Source: Cryobacterium aureum
Lineage (GTDB): Bacteria; Actinomycetota; Actinomycetes; Actinomycetales; Microbacteriaceae
Direction of reading: 5' to 3'
DNA length: 64,000 nucleotides
Assembly: GCF_002954245.1 (NCBI RefSeq)
Contig: NZ_PPTG01000025.1
Coordinates: 1 to 64,000 of the forward strand
Both the position numbers and the translations under genes were made by a program. This document shows positions 8,130-16,227 of this stretch, piece after piece. The stretch's first letter is position 1. The number at the start of each line of letters is the position of its first letter. The notes under the pieces are model-generated. The model saw only the letters and a list, made by a program, of their open reading frames with translations, did no database searches and was not told where the DNA came from.

Positions 8130-9716
8130 TTAACCCCTCACCATCAGTCCGGACACCGCACGTTGCTGTTGTTCGGATTCATTGCCATCGGCCACGCCTT
8201 CCATGTAGGACTCCAATGTGAGTTCTTGTCCGGAACGGGGTTCGCGGGCAATGCACGAGATACGACCGTCGAGACCGACGGTGAGCTGCACCTCGATTGG
8301 GGAGCCGGCCGGGAGGCTCGCTGGCAGACCGGTCAGCTCGCCATCCAGAATTCGTCGGTTGAACGATAAATCCGGTGCAGAAACCGCTCCGGCCTGCTCC
8401 ATGAGTTCAATTCGAACCTTTGACTGGCCGTCAACGACTGTCGCGAATCGAGCGGTGACCCCCGCTACCGGAAGCGCTGTATTCGAATCGATCAGGTGCT
8501 TCACCATGACGCGTTTGCCCTCGGGGTCCGTGCTGTCGTGCAATTTGATGCCGAGTGCTCTGGCGAGCACGGATTGCAACGGGGCACTATCCAGGATTCG
8601 CTCGGCCGTGGAACTGCCCAGAAGCCTGTTCTCGGTTGCGGGTTCAGTGCGCCTCAGCAGTGCTCGGCAGTGGATCGCCGCACCTTTGGCAACCGCGGTA
8701 TCCGGGTCGCTGAGGCGCACCGGGAGACGCAAATGCCCCTCGAGCGCCGAGGTGACGGCGGGCATTCGCGACGACCCGCCGGTGAGCAGTACCTGGGACG
8801 GACGTGAGGCACCCTTCGCGATCGCAGCGGCGATAGCGCGATCGACAACCGTGAGCGTCTCATTGACCAGATTTGCCGTCGCTGCAGTGAACTCTGCGCG
8901 CTCCACGGCCACCTTCGCCGATTGGCCCTCGCGACGCAGGGGGAGCGACGCTGTCTCTGTTCGTGACAACTTCTTCTTGACGTCTTCCGCGAGCGCATAC
9001 ACGCTGAGTATGAATTCCTCGTCGTCGAGCGCGCCGTCATCGCCCGTGGCCGTGACGTAGCGGCCGATGAGGAGATCGCCGAGTATCTGGTCGAAGTCGA
9101 CTCCTCCCAATTGGCTCGCGCCATCGACCGACACGACCTTGGGCCCGCCAGCGGTCAGCTCGATGACCGTGGCATCGAAGGTTCCGCCGCCGAGGTCGTA
9201 AACGAGAACCGACCCTCGATCGGTTGCCCCAACTCCGACACCGTAGGAGAGTGCGGCGGCGACCGGCTCTGCGACCAGGTCGATGGTCGACAGCCCGGCA
9301 ATCTTGGCGGCAGCCGCAGTTGCCTCACGCTCGGTCGTGCCGAAATAGGCGGGAACCGTCACGACCGCGACGAGGTCCGCGGGGTCGACCCCCAGCTCAC
9401 GGCTCGCGCTCTGCGCGAGCGCCCGCAGGATAATGGCCGAAATGCCCTCCGGTCCATAGGTCTCGCCATCGAAGGTCAGCGCAAAATCGCGTCCCATTTC
9501 ACGTTTGATTTTGGCCACCACACGATCGGGCTGCACCGACACGCTCGCCTTAGCCTCGGTGCCGACGACGACACGGCCCGCAGCTTCGAAGTACACGACC
9601 GACGGCGTCAGTGCCGCGCCTTCGTCGTTGTCGAGCAACCTGATGGAACCGTCGTCGCTGACGTGCGCGACCACGGAGAAAGTCGTGCCGAGGTCGATGC
9701 CGATGGGAATCTTCAT
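8130..9716 (-). CDS. Short Hsp70/DnaK-like chaperone B
   Basis: A 528-residue Hsp70 homologue. The nucleotide-binding domain is complete: phosphate loop 1 GIDLGTTFS (6-14), VYDLGGGTFDATV in the middle, and the adenosine motif LLTGGSSRMP. A beta-sandwich-like substrate region follows (about 385-510). The helical lid and the EEVD-type tail of housekeeping DnaK are missing; DnaK is normally about 610-640 residues. The ATG at 9716 puts the first phosphate loop at its usual place; the longer open frame upstream runs into the HerA-like gene. It is the second of two Hsp70 genes in this cluster and sits between the ATPase and vWA genes, suggesting a dedicated client rather than general folding. Confidence 0.9.
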   Translation of the reverse strand: MKIPIGIDLGTTFSVVAHVSDDGSIRLLDNDEGAALTPSVVYFEAAGRVVVGTEAKASVSVQPDRVVAKIKREMGRDFALTFDGETYGPEGISAIILRALAQSASRELGVDPADLVAVVTVPAYFGTTEREATAAAAKIAGLSTIDLVAEPVAAALSYGVGVGATDRGSVLVYDLGGGTFDATVIELTAGGPKVVSVDGASQLGGVDFDQILGDLLIGRYVTATGDDGALDDEEFILSVYALAEDVKKKLSRTETASLPLRREGQSAKVAVERAEFTAATANLVNETLTVVDRAIAAAIAKGASRPSQVLLTGGSSRMPAVTSALEGHLRLPVRLSDPDTAVAKGAAIHCRALLRRTEPATENRLLGSSTAERILDSAPLQSVLARALGIKLHDSTDPEGKRVMVKHLIDSNTALPVAGVTARFATVVDGQSKVRIELMEQAGAVSAPDLSFNRRILDGELTGLPASLPAGSPIEVQLTVGLDGRISCIAREPRSGQELTLESYMEGVADGNESEQQQRAVSGLMVRG

Positions 9717-9733
9717 GGTTGTCCTTAGGTCGT

Positions 9734-12517
9734 CTAACGGCTGATGCCGGCGCGGTTGAGAAGATGGTCGGCAACGTCGGCCGTGAGTCGAAAGCGAGCG
9801 ACGGCCTGGTCGACCTGGCAGCGAATCACGGTGTCCGTCCCGGACTCGCCGAGCAGTGCGCCCAACCGCTTCCGCTCGGTGATAGCCCAGTCCGCAACGG
9901 AAGAGAGATCTGACCGCCATGTCGGGGCCGCCAGGGCGAGTAGCCCGGTTCGAGGGCCGTCTTGGGCTGCCCGCCACGCGGGCACGCGCACATGGCAGGC
10001 CCGTCCGCAATCCGGGCACAAAAAGTTCGATCCCGTTCTGGGAACCGAGAAAGCCGTGGCGGTACCCGGGAACGGTGGTGCCTCCGCGAGCCAGATCGCG
10101 AACACGGTCGAGAGCTGACCGGCGACCGCAGCTGCGCGCGGGAGCAGGCCTTCCTGACGCTCGGCAACGAACAGTCGGCGTAGCCCGGCCCACGCCAGGC
10201 AGTCCGCGCGCACGTTCAGGCTTCGCTCATGAACCCGGAGCCGACGGAGAACCGCGTTGCGGGCATTATCGGCGTGATCTTCATCCCCCACGCGGCACGC
10301 CAGCACGAAAAGCGCCATCAACGGGTCCGCGAGCTCAGCCGCTCGCCACGCGCCGAAATGCTGCTCAGGGGCGGCCCCGCCACAACACGGCCAGTTTGCG
10401 ACAGCTCTCGTGACCGTGCGGAGCCGCGCCGGGAGGTCAGTCGGTGTAGCCGGATCGATCGCGATCGTCTGCGGCGAGGGCTCCTGCCTCGTTGACAGGA
10501 TCGCCTGCCCGCGAGCCAGGCTCCCGAGCAGACCGACCTCGCTTTCGCGCAGCCCGACGCTCGTTCCGGCTGTGCGCTGATCTTCGGCCGCGACCGTTCT
10601 ATGGATGATTTTCAGGTTGGTGTTTCGCACGACGTCGGCAGCGACCTTCGCCGGACTCTGATCCACCACAATGACCTGTTCGCCGAAACTGCGCACTTCG
10701 GCGAGCATGCTCGTGAGCAATTCCGCAGACGCTGCCTGGGCGCTTCCACCAACTCCGTCGGCGGAGGCGACGGCAACTGGGATCTCCGGCAGCACTCGAT
10801 GTGCTTCCTCGAGCACCAGCAAGTGCTCCACTGCCTTTGGGCGCTTCCGTGCACGAGCCCGCGACCAGGTCGCGAGGGCCAGGAGCAAAACGACAAATGA
10901 ACGTTCTTCATCGTCGACGAGGTCCGCAAGGGTGACCACGGTAGGTCTGTCGAAAAGTGCGTCGATCATGGCCGAATTCGACCAGGCAAACCGGTGCGCG
11001 CGCGTCGGGGCAAGCAAGAGTTCGAGTCGTGTCAGCAGTGACGCGCGAATGTTCGACTGCGCTTCCGCTGCATAACCAAGGCTGCGCACGAGCGGATCAA
11101 CCGCGTCGCGAACGTCGTGCAGTTCGGTCCCGTCCGGCCCGCCGGGCTGCATCGCAATACTGTCGAAGAGTTTGGTCACCACGTACGGTGTCGGCGACGG
11201 CATACTGAACGAGCCACGAAAAGCCTGGGCAACCTGCATCAGGTGTCGGCGGGGGTCCTCCCCGCGACCGGGTTGCAGCAGATTGAGGCTCAGCTCGCCG
11301 CCGGAGACCGACGTGATACCCCCACGGAAGAGCGCCGCCGCACTCGTGTACTCGTCTTTGACCGGATCGATCACGAGAAAGGGAATCCCATGCCCGTTCC
11401 AGGCCTCCGCGAGCAAGCGGTGCAGGGTCGTGGTCTTACCTGAGCCTGTAGTGCCCGTTACGAAGGCATGACCCTCCAAGTCGGCGAGACCAATCGTCGC
11501 GGGCAAATCGGTCGACCACGAGCGGCCGAGAGTCAGGCTTCGACCGGATGTGTCGGGGCGGCGGGCCGCTGGAGGAGCAGGTCTGACCGCGAGGCCCTGC
11601 AACGACGCGCGCGGGGAAGCCAACATCGCGCTGCATTCAGGAGACGACAGCATCGATAACGGGTCAGAGCTGGCCGCAGCATCAATGGGCGCGTCAAAGG
11701 CCATAAAGCGCCGCCCCTGCTCTTCCGGAATGGCACCTCGAAGTGCTGCGACGACCTGATGGGTTGTCCATTGTTCCGCGCCGAAGGCCCACGCGGCAGT
11801 CTTCCACGCCCCGACGGCACCACCCTGCGCGAGCTGGGCGAGAAGCACGGCCGCCCACTGCTGAACCCGGCTCCATCCGGCCGAGACCGTGGTCACCGTT
11901 CTATTGGCGTGCTCCTGGAGTGCGGTCGTCAGGTGCTCGGCCGCGACCTGGCTCAGCGTTACCGCGCTCTGCTGGGCATCGCGCACCTCCAGTTGGTGAA
12001 CCGAGCGAAACTCAAGCACCACGCACCAGGTTCCGGTGACCGTGGAGAGATGCTCCAGAAGCCCGGTGTGCTGCGGCTTCTGCGCAGATTCGCGCCCCAG
12101 CTCAGCCTGAACGCGGTAGCTAATGCCGAAACCCGCCCACGATCGCCAGGCACGCGACGGCACCTCCCAGACAGCGTCGCACCGCGGCGCGATCTGGTTG
12201 CGCACGCGCGCGGTGATCGCCGGGTGACCTCCAGACAGATACAAGCGGATGCCCGTCGTCTCACCATGCTGAATCAACACGGTGAAGTTTGCGAGGCCGC
12301 CGCCGGCTGAGCCGAGGACGGCGAGAAAGGCATCCACTTCTTCGGCGCTGGGAACAGCCGTGATGCGCAGCCAGGTGTTGTCCCCGGGAACGTTCGGTGC
12401 ACGGAATCGAGCGCCGGGAGCCGGGTCTGCGCTCAGCGCGCTCAGCGCCCGCTCGGCATCGGGCGTGCCGGACGGCACGCCAACGCCGAGCAGATCGGTC
12501 AGGCGCGGATCAGCCAT
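9734..12517 (-). CDS. HerA/FtsK-superfamily ATPase (DUF87-like)
   Basis: A 927-residue ATPase. After about 330 residues of poorly conserved N-terminal sequence comes Walker A GTTGSGKT (355-362), then LVIDPVKDEY, Walker B LLVLEEAH (566-573), and a sensor-like block IVVDQSPAKVA. This order is that of the HerA/VirD4/FtsK DNA- or protein-pumping ATPases, which act as hexamers. The C-terminal region has Cys-rich blocks (PCCGG; LCPDCGRAC), possibly a zinc ribbon. Its start overlaps the stop of the small upstream gene by 8 bases. In conflict systems HerA-like pumps usually accompany nucleases; none is obvious here, so DNA or protein may be the substrate. Confidence 0.85.
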   Translation of the reverse strand: MADPRLTDLLGVGVPSGTPDAERALSALSADPAPGARFRAPNVPGDNTWLRITAVPSAEEVDAFLAVLGSAGGGLANFTVLIQHGETTGIRLYLSGGHPAITARVRNQIAPRCDAVWEVPSRAWRSWAGFGISYRVQAELGRESAQKPQHTGLLEHLSTVTGTWCVVLEFRSVHQLEVRDAQQSAVTLSQVAAEHLTTALQEHANRTVTTVSAGWSRVQQWAAVLLAQLAQGGAVGAWKTAAWAFGAEQWTTHQVVAALRGAIPEEQGRRFMAFDAPIDAAASSDPLSMLSSPECSAMLASPRASLQGLAVRPAPPAARRPDTSGRSLTLGRSWSTDLPATIGLADLEGHAFVTGTTGSGKTTTLHRLLAEAWNGHGIPFLVIDPVKDEYTSAAALFRGGITSVSGGELSLNLLQPGRGEDPRRHLMQVAQAFRGSFSMPSPTPYVVTKLFDSIAMQPGGPDGTELHDVRDAVDPLVRSLGYAAEAQSNIRASLLTRLELLLAPTRAHRFAWSNSAMIDALFDRPTVVTLADLVDDEERSFVVLLLALATWSRARARKRPKAVEHLLVLEEAHRVLPEIPVAVASADGVGGSAQAASAELLTSMLAEVRSFGEQVIVVDQSPAKVAADVVRNTNLKIIHRTVAAEDQRTAGTSVGLRESEVGLLGSLARGQAILSTRQEPSPQTIAIDPATPTDLPARLRTVTRAVANWPCCGGAAPEQHFGAWRAAELADPLMALFVLACRVGDEDHADNARNAVLRRLRVHERSLNVRADCLAWAGLRRLFVAERQEGLLPRAAAVAGQLSTVFAIWLAEAPPFPGTATAFSVPRTGSNFLCPDCGRACHVRVPAWRAAQDGPRTGLLALAAPTWRSDLSSVADWAITERKRLGALLGESGTDTVIRCQVDQAVARFRLTADVADHLLNRAGISR

Positions 12518-12773
12518 TCGTGGGCGTGTACTCCGCGAGCAGCGCCTCGATCACCTCATCCGCACGGTCGCGAAGGTCAAGCATGCGCCCGCGACCGTTG
12601 TCGGCGACGACCCAGGCGCGGGTTCCCATCGGTGCTGAGCCTCGATCGGTGCGCCAGCCGAATAGCCATCCTCGTGCGCGTCGCGCCGCGGCGTAGTTGG
12701 CCGGGTTGGAGGCCTCCGAACTCAGATTGCGCAGCTCGCGCCGTGCCTCCTGTTCATCGATCTGAGTCACCAT
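12510..12773 (-). CDS. Small hypothetical protein between effector and ATPase
   Basis: An 87-residue protein with no family I recognise. It is mostly alpha/beta, charged, with a Trp/Gly-rich centre (RGWLFGWR) and a helical C terminus rich in Asp and Arg. It has no membrane segment. It overlaps both neighbours (7 bases with the deamidase-like gene, 8 bases with the ATPase), which strongly supports real expression. Its place directly after the deamidase-like gene makes it a candidate immunity or adaptor protein. That is inference from position only. Confidence 0.65.
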   Translation of the reverse strand: MVTQIDEQEARRELRNLSSEASNPANYAAARRARGWLFGWRTDRGSAPMGTRAWVVADNGRGRMLDLRDRADEVIEALLAEYTPTNG

Positions 12774-13471
12774 ATGCGCGCTCCCCGGTCGTTCCAGGCG
12801 ATGGCCCGATGAGTGGTGTCGAAGTCGCGAAGCTCCGCATGGATGGTCGTGGGCGTCCAGGGGAACGTGACGTGCCTTTGGGCATCACACACCCGAATCT
12901 CGCCGTGATCGTTGGCCACGTTGTAGGCATGGCCACCGGGAACACCGTTGTGGTCGACATATGACGTGTGCACAATCGCGCTGGCACCATGACCGGCTTC
13001 CTGCAGCTGAAACCGGAGCAGCTCCGGGTCGCGCGCGTCCTGCATCCGCTCTCCTGCCCATTCCTCGGTGATCGAGGAGGATTCGCCGCTGGGTTCGAGC
13101 CCCTCGGGCCCGATCTCGGGTGTGCGTCCGGCAGCTTCCTCGAGCCGTCCGCGCCAGGACTGTTCGAAGCTGCGAGCGCAATCAGCACAGTTCACGTCGT
13201 AGATGCGCGAGTGATCGCCGAAATCGGGGTTGACCTGCTCGATCAGTCGATCCGGTGAGGAGAACTCCGGGATCGGCCGCTCGGCGCGCCAATTCGTGCC
13301 GCCAATGAACTGCTCGGTGTGCTGCTGACGAAACTCGTACGCCGGGCGCTCTCGGAACGACGGGTTCTCAGCGGCGCTGCCCTCGACGCGTTCGGGTTCG
13401 AAATGCTCGAGTGCCGGGGTTGCCTCCATGCGGGCGGGTGCGGGTTCCGATTCGAACGATGTCGATTCCAT
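12767..13471 (-). CDS. Papain-fold deamidase-like (Tox-PL type) protein, possible effector
   Basis: A 234-residue protein whose C-terminal half has the three-part signature of the papain-fold toxin/glutamine deamidase family. A Cys block NCADCARSF (94-102, candidates C95 and C98) is followed by GGHAYNV with H181, and an Asp-Gln block CDAQ with D196. In that family Cys-His-Asp form the catalytic triad that deamidates or cleaves proteins. The first 80 residues are charged and probably disordered. The ATG at 13471 is preferred, because the longer frame overlaps the upstream gene. There is no export signal and no polymorphic-toxin N terminus, so it would act inside the cell. Clustering with GTPases and chaperones suggests a controlled intracellular effector. 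Confidence 0.65.
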   Translation of the reverse strand: MESTSFESEPAPARMEATPALEHFEPERVEGSAAENPSFRERPAYEFRQQHTEQFIGGTNWRAERPIPEFSSPDRLIEQVNPDFGDHSRIYDVNCADCARSFEQSWRGRLEEAAGRTPEIGPEGLEPSGESSSITEEWAGERMQDARDPELLRFQLQEAGHGASAIVHTSYVDHNGVPGGHAYNVANDHGEIRVCDAQRHVTFPWTPTTIHAELRDFDTTHRAIAWNDRGARIW

Positions 13472-13485
13472 TCCAGACGCCCTGC

Positions 13486-14289
13486 TCACCGCGAAAACGC
13501 TCCGCCCAAGAAAAGTAGGAGGAACACGAGCATGACCACGAGCACGATCCCGGCGACGGTTCTGGCGGTAGACAGCCGGGCCCGCGGATCGACCCACCCG
13601 GTTGTGACGGCTCCCGTGATCTGACTTTCCACGCGGTCGACGCGCAGAACCCTGGCCCGGTCAATCCGGCCGGTGACAATGACATCTTCGCCGAGTTTCA
13701 GAAACCCGCCACGTAGTTCACCGCGCAGGATGCAATCGTGGTGAACGCCCCCGACCTCGGTGAGCACAAACGGAGTGGCCGGAATTTCCAGGCGGTTCGG
13801 TTGCTCGGTGCGGGAGCCGCCACCCCTGACGCTGGGGATGAGCAGCATCCGCAGCGGGGCGAACAACAGGCCGAGGACTATTCCCAGGGCCCGGAACGGC
13901 GCCATGAGGCATCCCTGGCTGAACTGTTTGGACATTGCCGCACCGTTCAGGCTGACCGACTCGAAGCGCTCGGCGCCGATTTCCGTGATGATTCCGCGAA
14001 TACGAACGTGGAGGGTGCTGGCTGCAGGGCTGGTAGCGGCGTTGGCCACCGGGCCCGGTGCGCCGGTCGGCGGGGTGGCCGACGAATACGATGCAGCGGA
14101 TGGCGTGGGCGGGGGTGATACCGCCGGCCCAACCGGTGCAGGCGCACCCGTCGGTCGGGGCATCGGGGCCGAATATGCGGCAGAGGGTGCCGGCGCCCCG
14201 GCGGAGCCAGCTCGCGGCCGGAACCCGCAGCGCAGGCAAATGCCGGAGGGCGTGAGTGTTCCGGTGCACTTGGGGCATTCAACTTCCAT
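13486..14289 (-). CDS. Zinc-ribbon membrane protein, conflict-like cluster
   Basis: A 267-residue protein starting with a zinc ribbon (CPKC at 5-8, CLRC at 18-21). A Pro/Ala/Ser-rich linker (about 25-90) is followed by a conserved-looking globular part containing a hydrophobic segment (MAPFRALGIVLGLLFAP), a beta-rich domain, and a C-terminal membrane helix (about 243-263). The architecture suggests a tail-anchored adaptor. The RGIITEIG and VIVTGRID stretches look like OB- or beta-barrel strands, but I do not recognise a named family. It overlaps the upstream small membrane gene by 11 bases. Confidence 0.7.
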   Translation of the reverse strand: MEVECPKCTGTLTPSGICLRCGFRPRAGSAGAPAPSAAYSAPMPRPTGAPAPVGPAVSPPPTPSAASYSSATPPTGAPGPVANAATSPAASTLHVRIRGIITEIGAERFESVSLNGAAMSKQFSQGCLMAPFRALGIVLGLLFAPLRMLLIPSVRGGGSRTEQPNRLEIPATPFVLTEVGGVHHDCILRGELRGGFLKLGEDVIVTGRIDRARVLRVDRVESQITGAVTTGWVDPRARLSTARTVAGIVLVVMLVFLLLFLGGAFSR

Positions 14290-14500
14290 CGGCAGGCTCC
14301 CAGGGAAACCGAATGACCCGTGTGATGGTCTGTTGCATATTGCTCAAGGTCAGCCAGAAATCGGAGGCTATTTGCAGGCCTCGGCCACCGTCGAGCAGCC
14401 ACATGGCCACTGCGGTGAATGCGATGACAACGAGGGCGAAGTGCAGCGCGCTCCAAGTGTCGCGGTAGAGCCGATACGCGAAGGGAATCCCGTTTTTCAT
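14279..14500 (-). CDS. Small single-helix membrane protein
   Basis: A 73-residue protein with one clear transmembrane helix (about 16-36, ALHFALVVIAFTAVAMWLL) and a short soluble tail. ATG at 14500 was chosen; the longer reading frame would run into the GTPase gene, which stops at 14512. The 11-base overlap with the downstream gene supports translation. It may anchor or escort the neighbouring membrane GTPase. No known family. Confidence 0.6.
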   Translation of the reverse strand: MKNGIPFAYRLYRDTWSALHFALVVIAFTAVAMWLLDGGRGLQIASDFWLTLSNMQQTITRVIRFPWEPADGS

Positions 14501-14511
14501 GAGTTTGTCTC

Positions 14512-16227
14512 TCAGACCTTGACTGGATCGGGCGCGACACGTTTCACGGGGATGGTCAGCGCGGTGCCGAGCTTCAACGACGAGCGCGATTGGCCGAGTA
14601 GCCAGTCCATGGTCCACCAGGGATTGAGTGGGTCGCGTATGTCGCGTACCTCCATGGAGTCGGCCACGAAGTAGCGCACCTGGCGAAAGTCTTTCTCGAA
14701 GCGGCGCACCATCAGCTCGGCACCGTTGGCCACCAGCCAGCTCCGAATGGCGGTGCTCTCGCCGCTCGTGAGCGAGCCGCCGGTGGGTAGACGCACGAGA
14801 AGATCGGCCTTCGTGAGCACCACGGCGAGGCCGCGCTTTTCCGTGCGCACCTGGTCGGCACGCATCCGGTCGACGGCAGCTGCATAGGCCTCTTCTTGAT
14901 CTCCCGACGCCAGGAGCACGCTGTTCGCGAACGACGATCGACGCAGCACAGCGCGGACTTCTGGAAGTGCCAGCGCATCGAGGGCGAGCACAATCCCATT
15001 GGCGCTGTCCAGATAGCGCAATTTCGCGGTCTCATTCCAGGTGCTGAATGCCTCACCCGCGACGTCCATGATCTGCGCTTCGACGGTGGTTGATCCGCGC
15101 GTGAGAGCGAACGGGAGGCCGACAGGTTGCACGTGAGCGGTCTTCGGGTTCGCCGCGTGCTGCTGGAGGCGCGATTGTGCTTGAACCTGATGCTCCCGTG
15201 CCCGGTCATTCAGCGGTGTGAGCGTCCCTCCCAGCTCGGTTAACACTTTTTCCAATTCAATAGTGATCGCATCGAGCAGACGGGATTTGCCGGCCCCCAT
15301 ACTGCCGATCACAGCTAGCTGGATCGTCTGTCGTGCACCGCTGCCGACAACCAGCTCCGAGCCGCAGTAGGGGCAAAACGGTCGAAGCTCGCGCGCCGCG
15401 CGCCGAACGGTGTTGGGCAGCTGCTGACCGCACTCGCAACGACGAGAGATCGACCCGAGCGGGCCTGGGAGCATGGTCCAGTGAGTGATCGTGCAGGCTG
15501 GCGCGGAACATCGGAAGCCGGGAAGGGTCGACTCGCCGTAACAGTCCGTGCACATCATCGAGGCTCGCTGCCGCCGACGCGCGAGAACGTCGCCAGCGCG
15601 CGCGAGCAGTAGAGCCACCTTTTGCAGGATCGTCGACAAGACCCCGATCACGCCCATCACCGCAAACCACGTTGCAGCGGATGCATACAGGCCGACCGTA
15701 TATCCGCTGGCTCCAGCCCCGATCAGAGCCCACCAGAGCAGTCGAGGCACGCCGCCGAATATTCGCGCCGCGGGCACTTTCTTGGAGCGGGTGCGGAGGG
15801 ACCCTTTGGCAGCGGTTGGTCCTTTGGCGACGAGCCAGCTCCACAGCCACTTGGTGTGGTCTGCGACTTCCCCGCCGACCGCCTTCGCGTCTTCCTTGGC
15901 CTGGTAGGGCATGTAGTTTGGCCAGGCACGGTCCCAGCCGTGCTCGCGATTCGGCCCGGCCGGCTTCGCCCCGGCCACTCGTCCGTCAACAAGATCCTGC
16001 GGCACAATCTGCCGTAGGGTTCCGTGCCCTTTGCCGGCCAGCACCCGCAATGGCAGAAGCACGCCGACAATCACGCCCACGATCATGCTTCCGACAAAGA
16101 CGCAGGCCCAGTAGATGAGTACGAACGACAGCACGCGCACGACGGCGATAAACACGAGCCAGAGCACGAATCCGACGATGGCCACTATGGCCCCTCCGAC
16201 GAGCAACCACCCCACTAACTCTTCCAT
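14512..16227 (-). CDS. Membrane-anchored zinc-ribbon GTPase (double-GTPase partner 2-like)
   Basis: A 571-residue protein. It has hydrophobic N-terminal helices (about 5-60), a second membrane pair (about 165-208), then Cys clusters (CTDC at 226-229, CECG, CPYC) forming zinc ribbons. The C-terminal GTPase domain has G1 GSMGAGKS (308-315), G3 DVAGE (388-392) and G4 TKAD (472-475). The order resembles the DO-GTPase2-type TRAFAC GTPases described in bacterial NTP-dependent conflict systems. It lies next to a GAP1-like protein and a second zinc-ribbon GTPase, as in those systems. It probably acts at the membrane as a switch controlling the effector. Family naming is from memory of motifs, not a search. 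Confidence 0.8.
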   Translation of the reverse strand: MEELVGWLLVGGAIVAIVGFVLWLVFIAVVRVLSFVLIYWACVFVGSMIVGVIVGVLLPLRVLAGKGHGTLRQIVPQDLVDGRVAGAKPAGPNREHGWDRAWPNYMPYQAKEDAKAVGGEVADHTKWLWSWLVAKGPTAAKGSLRTRSKKVPAARIFGGVPRLLWWALIGAGASGYTVGLYASAATWFAVMGVIGVLSTILQKVALLLARAGDVLARRRQRASMMCTDCYGESTLPGFRCSAPACTITHWTMLPGPLGSISRRCECGQQLPNTVRRAARELRPFCPYCGSELVVGSGARQTIQLAVIGSMGAGKSRLLDAITIELEKVLTELGGTLTPLNDRAREHQVQAQSRLQQHAANPKTAHVQPVGLPFALTRGSTTVEAQIMDVAGEAFSTWNETAKLRYLDSANGIVLALDALALPEVRAVLRRSSFANSVLLASGDQEEAYAAAVDRMRADQVRTEKRGLAVVLTKADLLVRLPTGGSLTSGESTAIRSWLVANGAELMVRRFEKDFRQVRYFVADSMEVRDIRDPLNPWWTMDWLLGQSRSSLKLGTALTIPVKRVAPDPVKV

